Below are positions 52,861 through 61,840 of a stretch of DNA of 64,000 bases, piece by piece (within the stretch, counting starts at the first letter, position 1; every line of letters starts with the position of its first letter). Under the pieces are notes generated by a model. That model was not told where the DNA came from and did not search any database. It saw only the letters and a program-made list of their open reading frames with translations. A program made the translations under genes and the position numbers. Source of the stretch: an uncultured Allorhizobium sp. (GTDB lineage Bacteria > Pseudomonadota > Alphaproteobacteria > Rhizobiales > Rhizobiaceae); the NCBI GenBank assembly GCA_958439205.1, contig OY288189.1, positions 3,549,001-3,613,000 on the forward strand, read 5' to 3'.

Positions 52861-53264
52861 TGTTCATCGACGCCTGCGCCATCATCGCCCTTCTGACCGA
52901 CGAGCCGGAAGCACCCCGCGTCTCCAATGCCTTGGCTTCCGCGAGGCAGCCTTTCACATCACCGGTCGCCATTCTCGAGACGGTTCTCGGCCTCGCCCGC
53001 CCGGACAAGCTTGATCTGCCTATTCCGGCCGCAGAAGACCTGGTGCGTGAGTTTCTCGAAGCGCGTGGCATCGAAATCCGCGATCTGCCACCCGCAACGG
53101 AAACAACCCGGCTCTCCCTCATTGCCGCCCATCGCTATCGCACCGGGCGCCATGGTCTGAACCTCGGCGATTGCCTGCACTATGCCTCCGCCAAGTTTCA
53201 TGGTGTGCCGATCCTGGCGACGGCCGACGAATTTCGCACCACGGATCTGGACGTCGTTCCTTAA
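52860..53264 (+). CDS. vapC: VapC-type PIN-domain ribonuclease toxin
   Basis: The product has 134 residues. PIN acidic residues are all visible: Asp4 in MFIDACAII, the Glu in SPVAILETVLGLARP, and Asp in GLNLGDCLHYASAK, followed by ILATADEF. VapC toxins cut initiator tRNA or rRNA. The frame is intact. It lies on the strand opposite to the GTA genes, between g11 and g12. Confidence 0.9.
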   Translation: MFIDACAIIALLTDEPEAPRVSNALASARQPFTSPVAILETVLGLARPDKLDLPIPAAEDLVREFLEARGIEIRDLPPATETTRLSLIAAHRYRTGRHGLNLGDCLHYASAKFHGVPILATADEFRTTDLDVVP

Positions 53265-53349
53265 GTCAGCGCCAAGCCAAACAGCGGATGTATGCGGACA
53301 AGAACGCGCCCGTCCAAGCCACCTGAAACCGGCCAGCTTATCCGCGATG

Positions 53350-53438
<89 letters not shown>

Positions 53439-53445
53439 CACCGCC

Positions 53446-54054
53446 TCACAGCCCCCGCCGCCCACGCCCGACCGAGCGCGCCAGCATCGCCGTGATCTGC
53501 CCTTCGCTTCTCGCAAAACTCGCAGCATCTGTCGCCGTCACCTGGAAATGAATGACGGTCGCAGCACCGCCCCCTTCCGCCGCCACGCCGAGCGCCCCGT
53601 CAGCGCCGCGCTTCAAGGGCAGGATCGCCTCCGCCCCCGCCTCGCCCATCAGGCCCGTCCCGCCTGACATCGGAAAGTAGGTCGGCGCCGCCACCACGCC
53701 GCCGTCGGCAAAGGGCACCACCCGTCCCGGCACACCACCCTTCGCATAGGCGGTCACGCCGGCACCGGACACCTTGTCGAAGCCGGCGCTCAGGCTGCCG
53801 ATCAGGCTCTCCGCCGCATCGCCGAGCAGCCCTTCGAGCGGCTTCAGCCCCGCCGACAAGGCAATGTCGGTCAGCCGCGAGCCGACGCCGCGCAGCACCT
53901 CCTCCAGCCCCTTGCCCCCTGATGTCGCCCCCTTCAAAGCCGAGGTCAGCGCCCGGCCAAAACTCGCCGAGCGGCTTTCGAGATCATCGAGCACGGCCAG
54001 CGCCTGCGCGCCGTCGAGATCAACGGAAAGCGCGAGGGTATCGTCGTCATTCAT
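53446..54054 (-). CDS. GTA g11: short tail tape measure protein
   Basis: The product has 202 residues, the short size typical of GTA tape measures. Features are SVDLDGAQALAVLDDLESRS at the start, amphipathic helices to about residue 100, a Gly/Ala-rich stretch (VTAYAKGGVPGRVVPFADGG), and the lambda-tape-measure-like LMGEAGAEAILPLKRG. It sets tail length. It stands alone, separated from g10.1 by repeats and from g12 by vapBC. Confidence 0.9.
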   Translation of the reverse strand: MNDDDTLALSVDLDGAQALAVLDDLESRSASFGRALTSALKGATSGGKGLEEVLRGVGSRLTDIALSAGLKPLEGLLGDAAESLIGSLSAGFDKVSGAGVTAYAKGGVPGRVVPFADGGVVAAPTYFPMSGGTGLMGEAGAEAILPLKRGADGALGVAAEGGGAATVIHFQVTATDAASFARSEGQITAMLARSVGRGRRGL

Positions 54055-54492
54055 GGGATATTGCTTTCATGGAAGGCACGAGGCAACGATCCGCCCCTTA
54101 AGTTTCCCCTCACCCTGAGGCGCCCTCGCTCCGCAAGGGCCTCGAAGGGCCGAGGCCACCAGTGCACGCACAAACGGATCCTTCCAGGCCCCTGCTATCG
54201 CAATGGCACCTCAGGATGAGGGTAAAGTGAAGCCGCGGCGTGCACTCCCACCTCCCCCTTGAGGGGGGAGGTCGACGCGAAGCGGCGGGTGGGGGTGACC
54301 AAGGTCAGAGATCGCTCAGCAGCCAGACGCGCTCACCCCACCCCGGACCTGCGGTCCGACCCTCCCCCTCAAGGGGAGGGTGGCTTCGTCGCCAGCGCCG
54401 CCGGTCCTTCTCCCCGCCTATGGGATAAGGTGGCCCGCAACCCTCAGGAGCAACGTGTTGCACCGGGGATGAGGGGCCAAGCCTCTCGACAT
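54055..54492. repeat. Palindromic repeat cluster (families B, A, C) between g11 and g10.1
   Basis: No gene in 438 bp. Full family B at about 54107-54225, A1 at 54247-54299, A2 at 54332-54382, and a half C at 54407-54477. Any g10.1-g11 cotranscript has to pass these hairpins. Confidence 0.9.
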
Positions 54493-54696
54493 TCAATCCG
54501 GAAACTGCCGCATCAAAGCCTCCACGTCCCGCCGCGACAAGCCCACCGGCTGTCCGAACGCCCCCGCCATGGCCGCCAGCTCCGGCAGGCTCAATCCCCA
54601 GAACACCTCGGGTAAAAGCCGCAGACGGGAAAGCCCCAGCGACATCGCCGTACCCCAAGGAAACGGCCTTGCCCTCGCCCCGCCTGCGGCCCTCAA
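54493..54696 (-). CDS. GTA g10.1: tail assembly chaperone-like small protein
   Basis: The product has 67 residues. The core FPWGTAMSLGLSRLRLLPEV followed by FWGLSLPELAAM matches the TIGR02216 phage/GTA family. The TTG start at 54696 overlaps the g10 stop (TTGA), supporting coupled translation from a weak start. It is cotranscribed with g9 and g10. Confidence 0.85.
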   Translation of the reverse strand: MRAAGGARARPFPWGTAMSLGLSRLRLLPEVFWGLSLPELAAMAGAFGQPVGLSRRDVEALMRQFPD

Positions 54697-55103
54697 GGGG
54701 ATATGCCGCCCTCAACAACTCTCTGATTGTCCGCCCCCACATCACCCGGCCCTGCCCCAAAGGTCACCGCCAGCAATTCGCCCACCACCTTGGCCGCGCC
54801 CGAAACCCCGCCGTCTACCGCCATCTCGGCGACATCGGCATCCGACAGCCGGTTACCCCCGCCGCGAAGCCCGCAGGCGAGGATGCGGGTGAGATCGGCG
54901 CTTTTCAGCCGTCCGCTCGAAAACCGCGTCGCGAGATCGGCCAGGCTCTCGGCCCCAAACGCCGTTTCCAGTTCGGCGAGCGCCCCCAGCGTCAGACACA
55001 GAATTCGCCGCTCGCCGTCAATTACCGCCTCCACCTCACCGCGATGGCGGTTGGCACGGTTCACCGTGACAGGCTCGTGCATCTCCCGTTCATAGCCCCG
55101 CAT
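54693..55103 (-). CDS. GTA g10: tail protein (GTA-type gpG-like)
   Basis: The product has 136 residues from ATG 55103, seven bases after GAGG. The segment VNRANRHRGEVEAVIDGERR and LCLTLGALAELETAFGAESL are the family core; it ends with GAAKVVGELLAVTFGAGP. A role as tail assembly chaperone is inferred from position between the tail tube (g9) and tape measure (g11). Confidence 0.88.
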   Translation of the reverse strand: MRGYEREMHEPVTVNRANRHRGEVEAVIDGERRILCLTLGALAELETAFGAESLADLATRFSSGRLKSADLTRILACGLRGGGNRLSDADVAEMAVDGGVSGAAKVVGELLAVTFGAGPGDVGADNQRVVEGGISP

Positions 55104-55110
55104 GGCCGCC

Positions 55111-55518
55111 TCACAGCGCCGCGAAGGACACGGCACCGGCCGATTCCAGCGCGATCTCGAAGGTCACCTCGCCATCGTGATTGCCGGCATAATCCAGCGC
55201 CGTCACCTGGAAGGGTGCCGACACCGTGCCGAAATCCGGGATCACCACTTGGTAATTCAGGATCGACCCGGCGAAGAAGGCGGCCCTCACCAGCGCATCC
55301 GACGCCGCATCCTTGAACAGCCCGGATCCGGTCAAGCCGGCTCGCCTGACACCCGCCCCCTCCAGCAGCTCCCGCCAGCGCCCGGCGCTCTCGCTATCAG
55401 TCACATCGACCGACTGCGCATTGAACGCCAGCCGCCTGGCCCTCAAGCCCGCCACAGTCACAAACCCCGCCCCATCCTCGACCTTCAGCAACAGATCCTT
55501 GCCCTTCTGCGCGCCCAT
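55111..55518 (-). CDS. GTA g9: major tail (tube) protein
   Basis: The product has 135 residues from ATG 55518 (MGAQKGKDLLLKVEDG). The TIGR02126 outline is complete: FVTVAGLRARRLAFNAQSVD, VTDSESAGRWRELL, FFAGSILNYQVVIPDFGT and EVTFEIALESAGAVSFAAL. The open frame continues upstream through repeat DNA and is not part of the gene. Confidence 0.93.
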   Translation of the reverse strand: MGAQKGKDLLLKVEDGAGFVTVAGLRARRLAFNAQSVDVTDSESAGRWRELLEGAGVRRAGLTGSGLFKDAASDALVRAAFFAGSILNYQVVIPDFGTVSAPFQVTALDYAGNHDGEVTFEIALESAGAVSFAAL

Positions 55519-55939
55519 GGCGTCTCTCCTTGTTGATGTGATTGTTGAACGGAGGCGGTGCTTCGCACCTCCCCCTTGAGGGGGGAGGTCGCCGCAAAGC
55601 GGCGGGTGGGGGTGACCACCTCCAGACAGGGGACAGCCGGCAAGCGGCCGCTCACCCCACCCCGGACCTCCGGTCCGACCCTCCCCCTCAAGGGCAGGGT
55701 GTGAAACCGCCACCTAATGCATCCCCTCACCCTGAGGTGCCCGGCTCTGCCGGGCCTCGAAGGGTCGAGGCCTCCTGTTAAACGGATGCTTCGAGGCCCG
55801 CGGGCGCGGGCACCTCAGCATGAGGGCCTCGTACCGGGCACGCCCAACAGCGCACAGCCCAAGATTTCGCCCTATCCCCCGCTCTACAACCGGCCTAGAA
55901 GAAACAGCCCGCCTCTCTGAATCCCTTCCCGAGTCCCCG
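55519..55939. repeat. Palindromic repeat cluster (families A and B) between g9 and MFS gene
   Basis: A1 at 55566-55617, A2 at 55651-55701 and a full family B at about 55723-55827 fill most of this 421-bp region. The last 110 bp hold the MFS promoter. The repeat hairpins start about 48 bp before the g9 ATG. Confidence 0.88.
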
Positions 55940-57163
55940 ATGAACATGCCCCGCACCACCCTCGTCGCCGCGCTTGCGGTTTCGCAGATCCTCGGCTGGG
56001 GCACGACCTATGAAATGCCGGCGGTTTTCGGTCGGGCCATGGCTGCCGATCTCGGGCTTGCCAATGAAATGGCCTTTGCCGGCCTCACCGTGATGATGCT
56101 GACCATGGCCTTTCTCGGTCCCTGGACCGGGCGACTGATCGCCCGCCACGGCGCCGCCAAAGTGCTCGCCATGGGCTCCGTGCTGATGGCCTCAGGCCTT
56201 GCGATGCTATCGGTCTCCACCGGTCTTCTCACCTATGCGATCGCCTGGCTGATCCTCGGTGCCGGCGGCTCGTTCGCGCTGACGGTGCCGGCCTTTGCCG
56301 CCGTGGTCGAACGCGAGGGCCGCGACGCCCGTCGCGCCATCGGCATCCTCATGATCTTCACCGGGCTGTCCTCCGCCGTCTGCTGGCCGCTCCTGACATT
56401 GGCCGGCGAGGCTTTCGGCTGGCGCGGCGCGCTTCTTGCGGCCGCCGCCGCCCACCTCCTGCTTGCGCTGCCGATCCATCTGGCGCTCGGCCGGATCGCG
56501 ATCACCCGCTCGGACGAAGACCGCGCCGCCGATCAGATCGAGCCGCTCGCGATGAGCCGCCGCATGGCAACGCTGGCCTTCCTGCTGATCGCGCTCTCCA
56601 CCTCGCTGGCGAGCCTCATGACCTTCGGCCTCTCGCCGCAGCTCCTGCATATCCTCGAACTCTCGGGCGCCACGCCGGCGCTGGCGCTGCAGCTCGGGTC
56701 GCTGCGCGCCGTCTTCGGCATCGCCGCCCGCGCCTTCGATCTCGTGCTCGGCAAGCGCTCCTCGCCTGTAACCACCGGCCTTGCCGGAATGGCCATGCTC
56801 ACAGGCTCCAGCCTGCTCCTGATCTTTTCCTCCGGCACGCCGTCGAGCCTGCTCGTCTTCACCGCCCTCTACGGCTTCGGCTCGGGCGTCACCACACTCG
56901 CACGCGCCACCCTGCCGCTCTCCTTCTTCTCCGCCAGCCGCTTCGCCCGCCAGTCGGCGCGCCTCTCGCTGCCGCAAAACCTCGCCAACGCCACCGCCCC
57001 CGTGCTGATGACGGCCGTCATCGACCGCGCCGGCATCGACGCCGGCCTGCTGCTGGCCACAGCGTTCGCCTCAACCGGTTTTCTGGCCATCCTGGTGCTG
57101 GCGGTGATTGCAAGGCGGGGAAGCCGGAACACAGACTCGACCACCATCAGCCCCTCATCCTGA
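55940..57163 (+). CDS. MFS transporter located inside the GTA cluster
   Basis: The product has 407 residues from ATG 55940 (MNMPRTTLVAALAVSQILGW), with 12 hydrophobic helices. The opening SQILGWGTTYEMPAVFG and motif A-like GPWTGRLIARHGAAKVL are typical of drug/metabolite MFS proteins. It is transcribed against the GTA genes, between g8 and g9. Its last codons (TTISPSS, then TGA) and stop are supplied by a family B repeat (CCCCTCATCCTGAGG), so the natural C-terminus was probably altered by the repeat. The substrate is unknown. Confidence 0.9.
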   Translation: MNMPRTTLVAALAVSQILGWGTTYEMPAVFGRAMAADLGLANEMAFAGLTVMMLTMAFLGPWTGRLIARHGAAKVLAMGSVLMASGLAMLSVSTGLLTYAIAWLILGAGGSFALTVPAFAAVVEREGRDARRAIGILMIFTGLSSAVCWPLLTLAGEAFGWRGALLAAAAAHLLLALPIHLALGRIAITRSDEDRAADQIEPLAMSRRMATLAFLLIALSTSLASLMTFGLSPQLLHILELSGATPALALQLGSLRAVFGIAARAFDLVLGKRSSPVTTGLAGMAMLTGSSLLLIFSSGTPSSLLVFTALYGFGSGVTTLARATLPLSFFSASRFARQSARLSLPQNLANATAPVLMTAVIDRAGIDAGLLLATAFASTGFLAILVLAVIARRGSRNTDSTTISPSS

Positions 57164-57263
57164 GGTGCCGGGCAAAGCCCGGCCTCGAAGGATCGAGGCC
57201 AAGTTATTCCGTAGCCACGGAGTCCTTCGAGGCCCGCGCGTCGCGCGGGCACCTCAGGATGAG
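57149..57263. repeat. Family B palindromic repeat overlapping the MFS stop codon
   Basis: The element starts CCCCTCATCCTGAGGTGCCG and ends GGGCACCTCAGGATGAGG, with internal CTCGAAGGATCGAGG and CCTTCGAGGC arms. The TGA in its first arm (57161-57163) ends the MFS frame. It also reaches to within 25 bp of the g8 stop at 57288. Confidence 0.9.
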
Positions 57264-57287
57264 GTCGCACCTAGCGATGACCTCACC

Positions 57288-57686
57288 TCACTCCACCACC
57301 GCCCGAAAACCCGCCTCGGCGACAAACAACCCCGCCTTCACCTCGCGCCGGCTCACTGTCCGGCGATGCCGGAAGTTCACCAGCCGAAACCCCTCGAGCA
57401 TCTCGGGCAACTCGTCTGCCACCCGCCTGAACTCCGCCACCAGCCCTTCGGCCTCACGCCGCGACACGGCACTCCAGGCCTCCAGCGTCAACAGGATCTC
57501 CGCGCCGTCCGCCTCACCCGTAGAGAAATCCCGCGCCTCGACTGACCCGACCACCAGCGCTGGAAAGCGCTGCGGCCGGATCGTCCGGTCGGAGATCCCC
57601 TGCGGCCCGAGCACCGCCATCAGCGTCGCATCCGCCTTCACTGCCTGTTGAACGGCTGCCAGCAAGGCATTGACCGCATTCGTCAT
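57288..57686 (-). CDS. GTA g8: DUF3168 tail completion protein
   Basis: The product has 132 residues. NAVNALLAAVQQAVKADATL, MAVLGPQGISDR and FPALVVGSVEARDFSTGEAD are DUF3168 landmarks. It joins head connector and tail. It overlaps the next upstream small gene by 4 bp (ATGA at 57683-57686). Confidence 0.92.
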   Translation of the reverse strand: MTNAVNALLAAVQQAVKADATLMAVLGPQGISDRTIRPQRFPALVVGSVEARDFSTGEADGAEILLTLEAWSAVSRREAEGLVAEFRRVADELPEMLEGFRLVNFRHRRTVSRREVKAGLFVAEAGFRAVVE

Positions 57687-57877
57687 GTCGGCTCTCCCTG
57701 TTCGTCGGTCGAATTCGAACCGGCGCCCTGTCTTGCGGCGATCTCCCCGGCGGCGGCATCAGTCGAGACCCCATCCATCCGCCGCGCCCGCCGATATGCC
57801 AGCGCCTGGCGCAGCATCTCGCCCAGTCGCCTGCCACTTTCCTCCAGCGGTGTTTGGTCTCGCGCGCCGCCGGTCAT
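57683..57877 (-). CDS. Small hypothetical protein between GTA g7 and g8
   Basis: The product has 64 residues, polar and Arg/Ala-rich (LGEMLRQALAYRRARRMDG), no membrane segment, no known family. It overlaps g7 and g8 by 4 bp each, so it is translated with them. Ser/Thr-rich end (GAGSNSTDEQGEPT). Confidence 0.7.
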   Translation of the reverse strand: MTGGARDQTPLEESGRRLGEMLRQALAYRRARRMDGVSTDAAAGEIAARQGAGSNSTDEQGEPT

Positions 57878-58209
57878 CCCGTCACCTCACGGCAGAGCGC
57901 CACCTGAAACCGCCCCGTCTCATCCGGATCGCGCAGCGCCAGGATATCGAACACGCGCGCCCCCTTTCGAAAGCGCTGCCCGACTGCCAGGTCGCCGCGC
58001 GCCCTGAGCGTCACATGATGCGTCACCGTCGAGACCAGCCCCGGCCCCTTCTCCTCCTCGGCAAAACCCCGCGGCTCGATCAGCGCCCAGACCTTGGCCA
58101 CCTCGACGAAACCCGTCACCGCCCCGCCCTGGGCGTCCTCTATCGGCTCCGGCCGTTCCAGCACCAGCCGCGCCGTCAGCCGACCGGCATCGATATCGAG
58201 AAGCGCCAT
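57874..58209 (-). CDS. GTA g7: head-tail adaptor (head closure) protein
   Basis: The product has 111 residues from ATG 58209 (MALLDIDAGRLTARLVLERP). VTGFVEVAKVWALIEPRG, VTHHVTLRARGDLAVGQRF and RVFDILALRDPDETGRF are the head-closure family pattern. A TTG at 58215 overlaps the g6 stop and could add two residues. Confidence 0.9.
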   Translation of the reverse strand: MALLDIDAGRLTARLVLERPEPIEDAQGGAVTGFVEVAKVWALIEPRGFAEEEKGPGLVSTVTHHVTLRARGDLAVGQRFRKGARVFDILALRDPDETGRFQVALCREVTG

Positions 58210-58211
58210 GG

Positions 58212-58781
58212 TCAAAGCCCCCTTCGGCAGAAGGGCGCAATCAGCCTGTCATAACCCGGCGGCACCACCGCCGGCTGCGCCTCGACCTGCACGACCCCAC
58301 GGCAGGCATACATTGCCGCCAAATGCAGCAGCATCGCCCGTTTCAGCGTCTCGGGCACATCCGTACCGCTCTCGCCGAAACCGGCCGAAAACTCTACCTC
58401 GATCCCGTTCAGCGCCCGCCCCGGCGCCGGCGTCTCGCGCAACCAGAGCCTTGCCGGCCGCGATTGCCCATCCAGCAGATGCCCGTCGAGATCCACCACC
58501 TGCGGCTCGCCCTCGCCGTCATAGACAGTCACCGCCGTCACCGCCTGGACCGGCCCGCGCGCAATCGTCAGGATCCCGTCCTCCGGCCAATCATCACGGC
58601 AAAGCCGAAAATCCCGTGCCGCCAACACCAGGCCTGTCTCTCGCTCCAGATGCTCGCGCGCCACGGTGGCAAGCGCCAAGAGAAGGTCGTCCTCCTCCTC
58701 GCTATCCAGCCGCAGATGCGCCCTGATCTCGACAAGCGTCAGCGGCTCCACCGCAGGCGGAGTAAGTTCGATGATGGTCAT
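58212..58781 (-). CDS. GTA g6: head-tail connector (phiE125 gp8-like)
   Basis: The product has 189 residues. EPLTLVEIRAHLRLDSEEED and LLALATVAREHLERETGLVL are the N-terminal connector signature; GIEVEFSAGFGESGTDVPET and LKRAMLLHLAAMYACRG are the C-terminal one. It forms the head-tail connector ring. g6, g7, the small gene and g8 form one compact overlapping unit. Confidence 0.92.
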   Translation of the reverse strand: MTIIELTPPAVEPLTLVEIRAHLRLDSEEEDDLLLALATVAREHLERETGLVLAARDFRLCRDDWPEDGILTIARGPVQAVTAVTVYDGEGEPQVVDLDGHLLDGQSRPARLWLRETPAPGRALNGIEVEFSAGFGESGTDVPETLKRAMLLHLAAMYACRGVVQVEAQPAVVPPGYDRLIAPFCRRGL

Positions 58782-59314
58782 TATGATGTCCTTTATTCTT
58801 GGAACTGTGCCGGGATCCCCGGTGGCCGCCCCTCATCCGCCCTACGGGCACCTTCTCCCCGTGAACGGGGAGAAGGAGGCACCGCCGCCAGCCGAATTCG
58901 CTCTTCTCCCCGCTTGCGGGGAGAAGGTGCCGGCAGGCGGATGAGGGGCAGGTCTTTTTCAGGCATCTAGGGGCGCCACCCACCTCCCCCTTGAGGGGGG
59001 AGGTCGCCGCGAAGCGGCGGGTGGGGGTGGACCCGTGCGCGCAGACTCTGGCACGGCCAAGGCGGGTCTCTCCCTCTTCTCCCCAGCGGGGAGAAGGTGG
59101 CGCGCAGCGCTCAGGTGCAACGTTTTGCACCGAGGATGAGGGGGAGCGAAGCACAGGCTCAACATTCGACGCTTCGCCGAACCACCCCCTCACCTCGCCT
59201 CCGCTGCGCTCGGCGTTCCTCTCCCCAAGGGGAGAGGCGGTCACGCCAGCGCCCGTCACGCCACCCCGGAGCTACGTTCCGACCCTCCCCCTCGAGGGGA
59301 GGGTCACACCGACC
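58782..59314. repeat. Composite repeat cluster between g5 and g6
   Basis: No gene in 533 bp. In order: family C 58829-58948, A1 58978-59029, a C-like element 59063-59148 with an extra GGTGCAACGTTTTGCACC stem, family D 59187-59245 (CTCACCTCGCCTCCGCTGCG... CTCTCCCCAAGGGGAGAGG), and A2 59257-59304. The stretch 59063-59247 is a diverged copy of 61373-61537. Confidence 0.9.
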
Positions 59315-60664
59315 TCACGCCGAAAACTTCACCAGCTTGATCGCCTCGAAGTCCTGCACCCCGCCGCCGACGCGTTTGGTGGTGTAGAACAGCACATACG
59401 GCTTGGCCGAATAGGGATCGCGCAACACCCGTACCCCCACCCGATCCACCACCAGATAACCCGCGCGGAAATCACCAAAAGCGATCGCCGTCGCATTGGC
59501 CGCAATCTCCGGCATGTCTTCGGATTCGGCGACTGCAAACCCCATCAGCGAGGCGGGATCACCGGCGCGCGCCGGCGGCGCCCAGAGATAGTTGCCGTCG
59601 GCATCCTTCAGCTTGCGCACCGCGCCCTGGCTGCGGCGGCTCATGACGAAGGTGCCGTTCTGCCGGTGTCCGGCCTTCAGCGCATAGACCACGTTGATCA
59701 GCACGTCGGAGGCGCCGCCTGCCGCGAAAGCCCCCGCCGCGCCGGTCGAGACAGTGCCGATCTTGCCCCATTCCCAGGCGCCGTCATCCACCTGGTCGTA
59801 GGAGAGAAAGCCCTTCGGCTTCAACACGCCGTCACCCGACACGAAGGCCTCACCTTCCTGTTCGGCAAAGGCGATGTCGACTTCGGCGGCAATCCAGGCA
59901 TCGATGTCGACGGCTGCGTCGTCGAGCAGCGCCTGCGTTGCCGCCGGCATCGCATAGAGCTCCATGGTCGGGAAGGCGAGTTCGGCCAGTTCCGGTGTGC
60001 CGGTCTGCGTGCGCGCCGCCGTCTCCGCCACCCAGCCGCTCGCAAAGCCGTTTGCCGCAAAGGGCTTTTTCAGCACAGAACCCGAGACCTGCCGCACGGT
60101 CGCGAGCGACCGGATCGGGGAGATTACCCGCAGCCTGCGGCCAATCTCCTCGTCCACCTGCGGCGGCACGAGATAACCGCCATCGCCGGAGACCCCTGCC
60201 GACAGCGCCTTCTGGTCGAGGTCGCGCAGGGCCTGATCATCGCCGCGCCGCACATAGGCTTCGAAGGCCGCCTTGTGTTCGGCAAGCCCCGCCTCGTCGC
60301 GGCCGGGCCGCTCCAGAGCGGGCCGGCGCTTCTTCAGCACCAGTTCGTCCAGAAGCCGGCTCTGTTCGTCGATCGCCTTGTTGATCCGCTCCACCTTGTC
60401 GCGGGTCACGACATCGCTTGTCAGTTTCTCCTCGATCTCGCCCAGCCGCTCGTCATTGGCCTCCTTGAAGGCTTCGAAGGCGGTCATGAATTCGGCAAAG
60501 GCCGAGGTCACCGTGTCGGGTGCCGCCTTCACCTCGGGTGCGGGTCTCGCCGCAACACCGCCGCCTGCCCTCTTGCCGCTGCGCCCGCCTGGGGCAGCCG
60601 CCCCACGCCCCGCCGCATCCGTCCTACCCTCGCCTGCCATCATCGCGTCTTCCATGCCACTCAT
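59315..60664 (-). CDS. GTA g5: HK97-fold major capsid protein
   Basis: The product has 449 residues. A Gly/Ala/Arg-rich start and a coiled coil (about 60-115: DERLGEIEEKLTSDVVTRDK) form the scaffold-like delta domain, which the g4 protease should remove. The HK97-fold capsid follows from about GYLVPPQVDEEIGRRLR: LATVRQVSGSVLKKPF, WVAETAARTQTGTPELAEL, VDIDAWIAAEVDIAFAEQEG and MSRRSQGAVRKLKDADGNYL. ATG 60664 overlaps the g4 stop (ATGA). Complete and undisrupted. Confidence 0.95.
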   Translation of the reverse strand: MSGMEDAMMAGEGRTDAAGRGAAAPGGRSGKRAGGGVAARPAPEVKAAPDTVTSAFAEFMTAFEAFKEANDERLGEIEEKLTSDVVTRDKVERINKAIDEQSRLLDELVLKKRRPALERPGRDEAGLAEHKAAFEAYVRRGDDQALRDLDQKALSAGVSGDGGYLVPPQVDEEIGRRLRVISPIRSLATVRQVSGSVLKKPFAANGFASGWVAETAARTQTGTPELAELAFPTMELYAMPAATQALLDDAAVDIDAWIAAEVDIAFAEQEGEAFVSGDGVLKPKGFLSYDQVDDGAWEWGKIGTVSTGAAGAFAAGGASDVLINVVYALKAGHRQNGTFVMSRRSQGAVRKLKDADGNYLWAPPARAGDPASLMGFAVAESEDMPEIAANATAIAFGDFRAGYLVVDRVGVRVLRDPYSAKPYVLFYTTKRVGGGVQDFEAIKLVKFSA

Positions 60665-61236
60665 CCTTTCGTGAAGTGATTTTTCGCCATCGAGCGAGCC
60701 GCCCGGCGCATCAGCCGGACGAGCTCGGTTTCCCTGTCGCGGTAGAACCGCTTGTGCTTGACGTTTGAGACCCTCGCCGTCGGTAGCATGGGAAAGGTCA
60801 CCACCGAGATCTCCCAGAGATCGGCCTCCAGGATGCGCCTCACCCCGGCCTTGCGGTCGCTCCTGGTCTTCACCGCCCGAAAGCCGATCGAGAGACCATC
60901 GAGTGCCCCCGCCTTCATCAGCGCATGCACCTCGCGGGCACGGGCCACATCGGTTGCAAGCTTGCCCTCGACATAAAGCCCCCGCGCGTCCTCGCGGATC
61001 ACGGTCCAGCGGCCGATCACCTCGGCCGGATCATGCTGGAAAAGCATCCGCACACCGCCCGCCCCGCGTTTGCCGAGCGACGCGGCAAAGGCCCCCGGCT
61101 CGATCGCATCGCGGCCGAGATCCACCTCGCCGAACAGGCTCGCATACCCCGAAAACCGCCCGTCGCCGGCCACCCCCTTCAGCGTCAGCCCCGCATAGCA
61201 AAACCGCGGCGCGCCTGCCGTTTCCAAAGCCTGCAT
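60661..61236 (-). CDS. GTA g4: HK97-family prohead protease
   Basis: The product has 191 residues. FSGYASLFGEVDLGRDAIEP, GAFAASLGKRGAGGVRMLFQ with His in QHDP, and GLSIGFRAVKTR (catalytic Ser segment) are the U35-type prohead protease signature. It cleaves the capsid delta domain during assembly. Coupled to g5 by 4-bp overlap. Confidence 0.95.
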   Translation of the reverse strand: MQALETAGAPRFCYAGLTLKGVAGDGRFSGYASLFGEVDLGRDAIEPGAFAASLGKRGAGGVRMLFQHDPAEVIGRWTVIREDARGLYVEGKLATDVARAREVHALMKAGALDGLSIGFRAVKTRSDRKAGVRRILEADLWEISVVTFPMLPTARVSNVKHKRFYRDRETELVRLMRRAARSMAKNHFTKG

Positions 61237-61840
61237 GGCTCGTCTCCTCGTGATGTTGATAGGTGTTGGTCGGCATCCGCCCTATGTGAGGGGGGCCCGG
61301 CGCGCGCGGCACCCGTCCTTCTCCCCGTTCACGGGGAGAAGGTGGCCCGAAGGGTCGGATGAGGGGCTTAGAGCGGGTCTCTCCCTCTTCTCCCCAGCGG
61401 GGAGAAGGTTGCGCGAAAGCGCCGGATGAGGGGGAGCGAAGCTCAGATTACGATTAAGACGCCTCGCCGATCCGCCCCCTCACCTCGCCTCCGCTGCGCT
61501 CGGCGATCCTCTCCCCGAGGGGAGAGGCGGTCACGCAGCCTTCGCCGCCACCCACCTCCCCCTTGAGGGGGGAGGTCGCCGCAAAGCGGCGGGTGGGGGT
61601 GACCCTGGCTGCGAGTGGAATGCTGAACTTAGACAAAGGCGCCGCACGCATCACCCCACCCCGGAGCTTCGCTCCGACCCTCCCCCTCAAGGGGAGGTTG
61701 GATAGCCGCTTCGCCCTTAGCCCCTCACCCTGAGGTGCCCTCGCAAGGCGAGGGCCTCGAAGGGTCCAGGCCACCCTCTGCATCCACCCGGGATCCTTCG
61801 AGGCCCCTGCTTGCGGAGGCGCACCTCAGGATGAGGGCGG
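61237..61840. repeat. Composite repeat cluster between g4 and g3.5
   Basis: No gene in 604 bp, the longest repeat block. In order: family C 61311-61368, C-like 61373-61433, family D 61475-61537, A1 61551-61602, A2 61651-61699, full family B 61718-61840. The C-like plus D part repeats the 59063-59247 block on the other side of g4-g5, in the same orientation. Confidence 0.9.

Noticed and set aside
58991..60679. A 562-codon plus-strand frame covering the GTA capsid gene and the repeats.
   Set aside because: It is antisense to the HK97 capsid gene and starts in repeat DNA.
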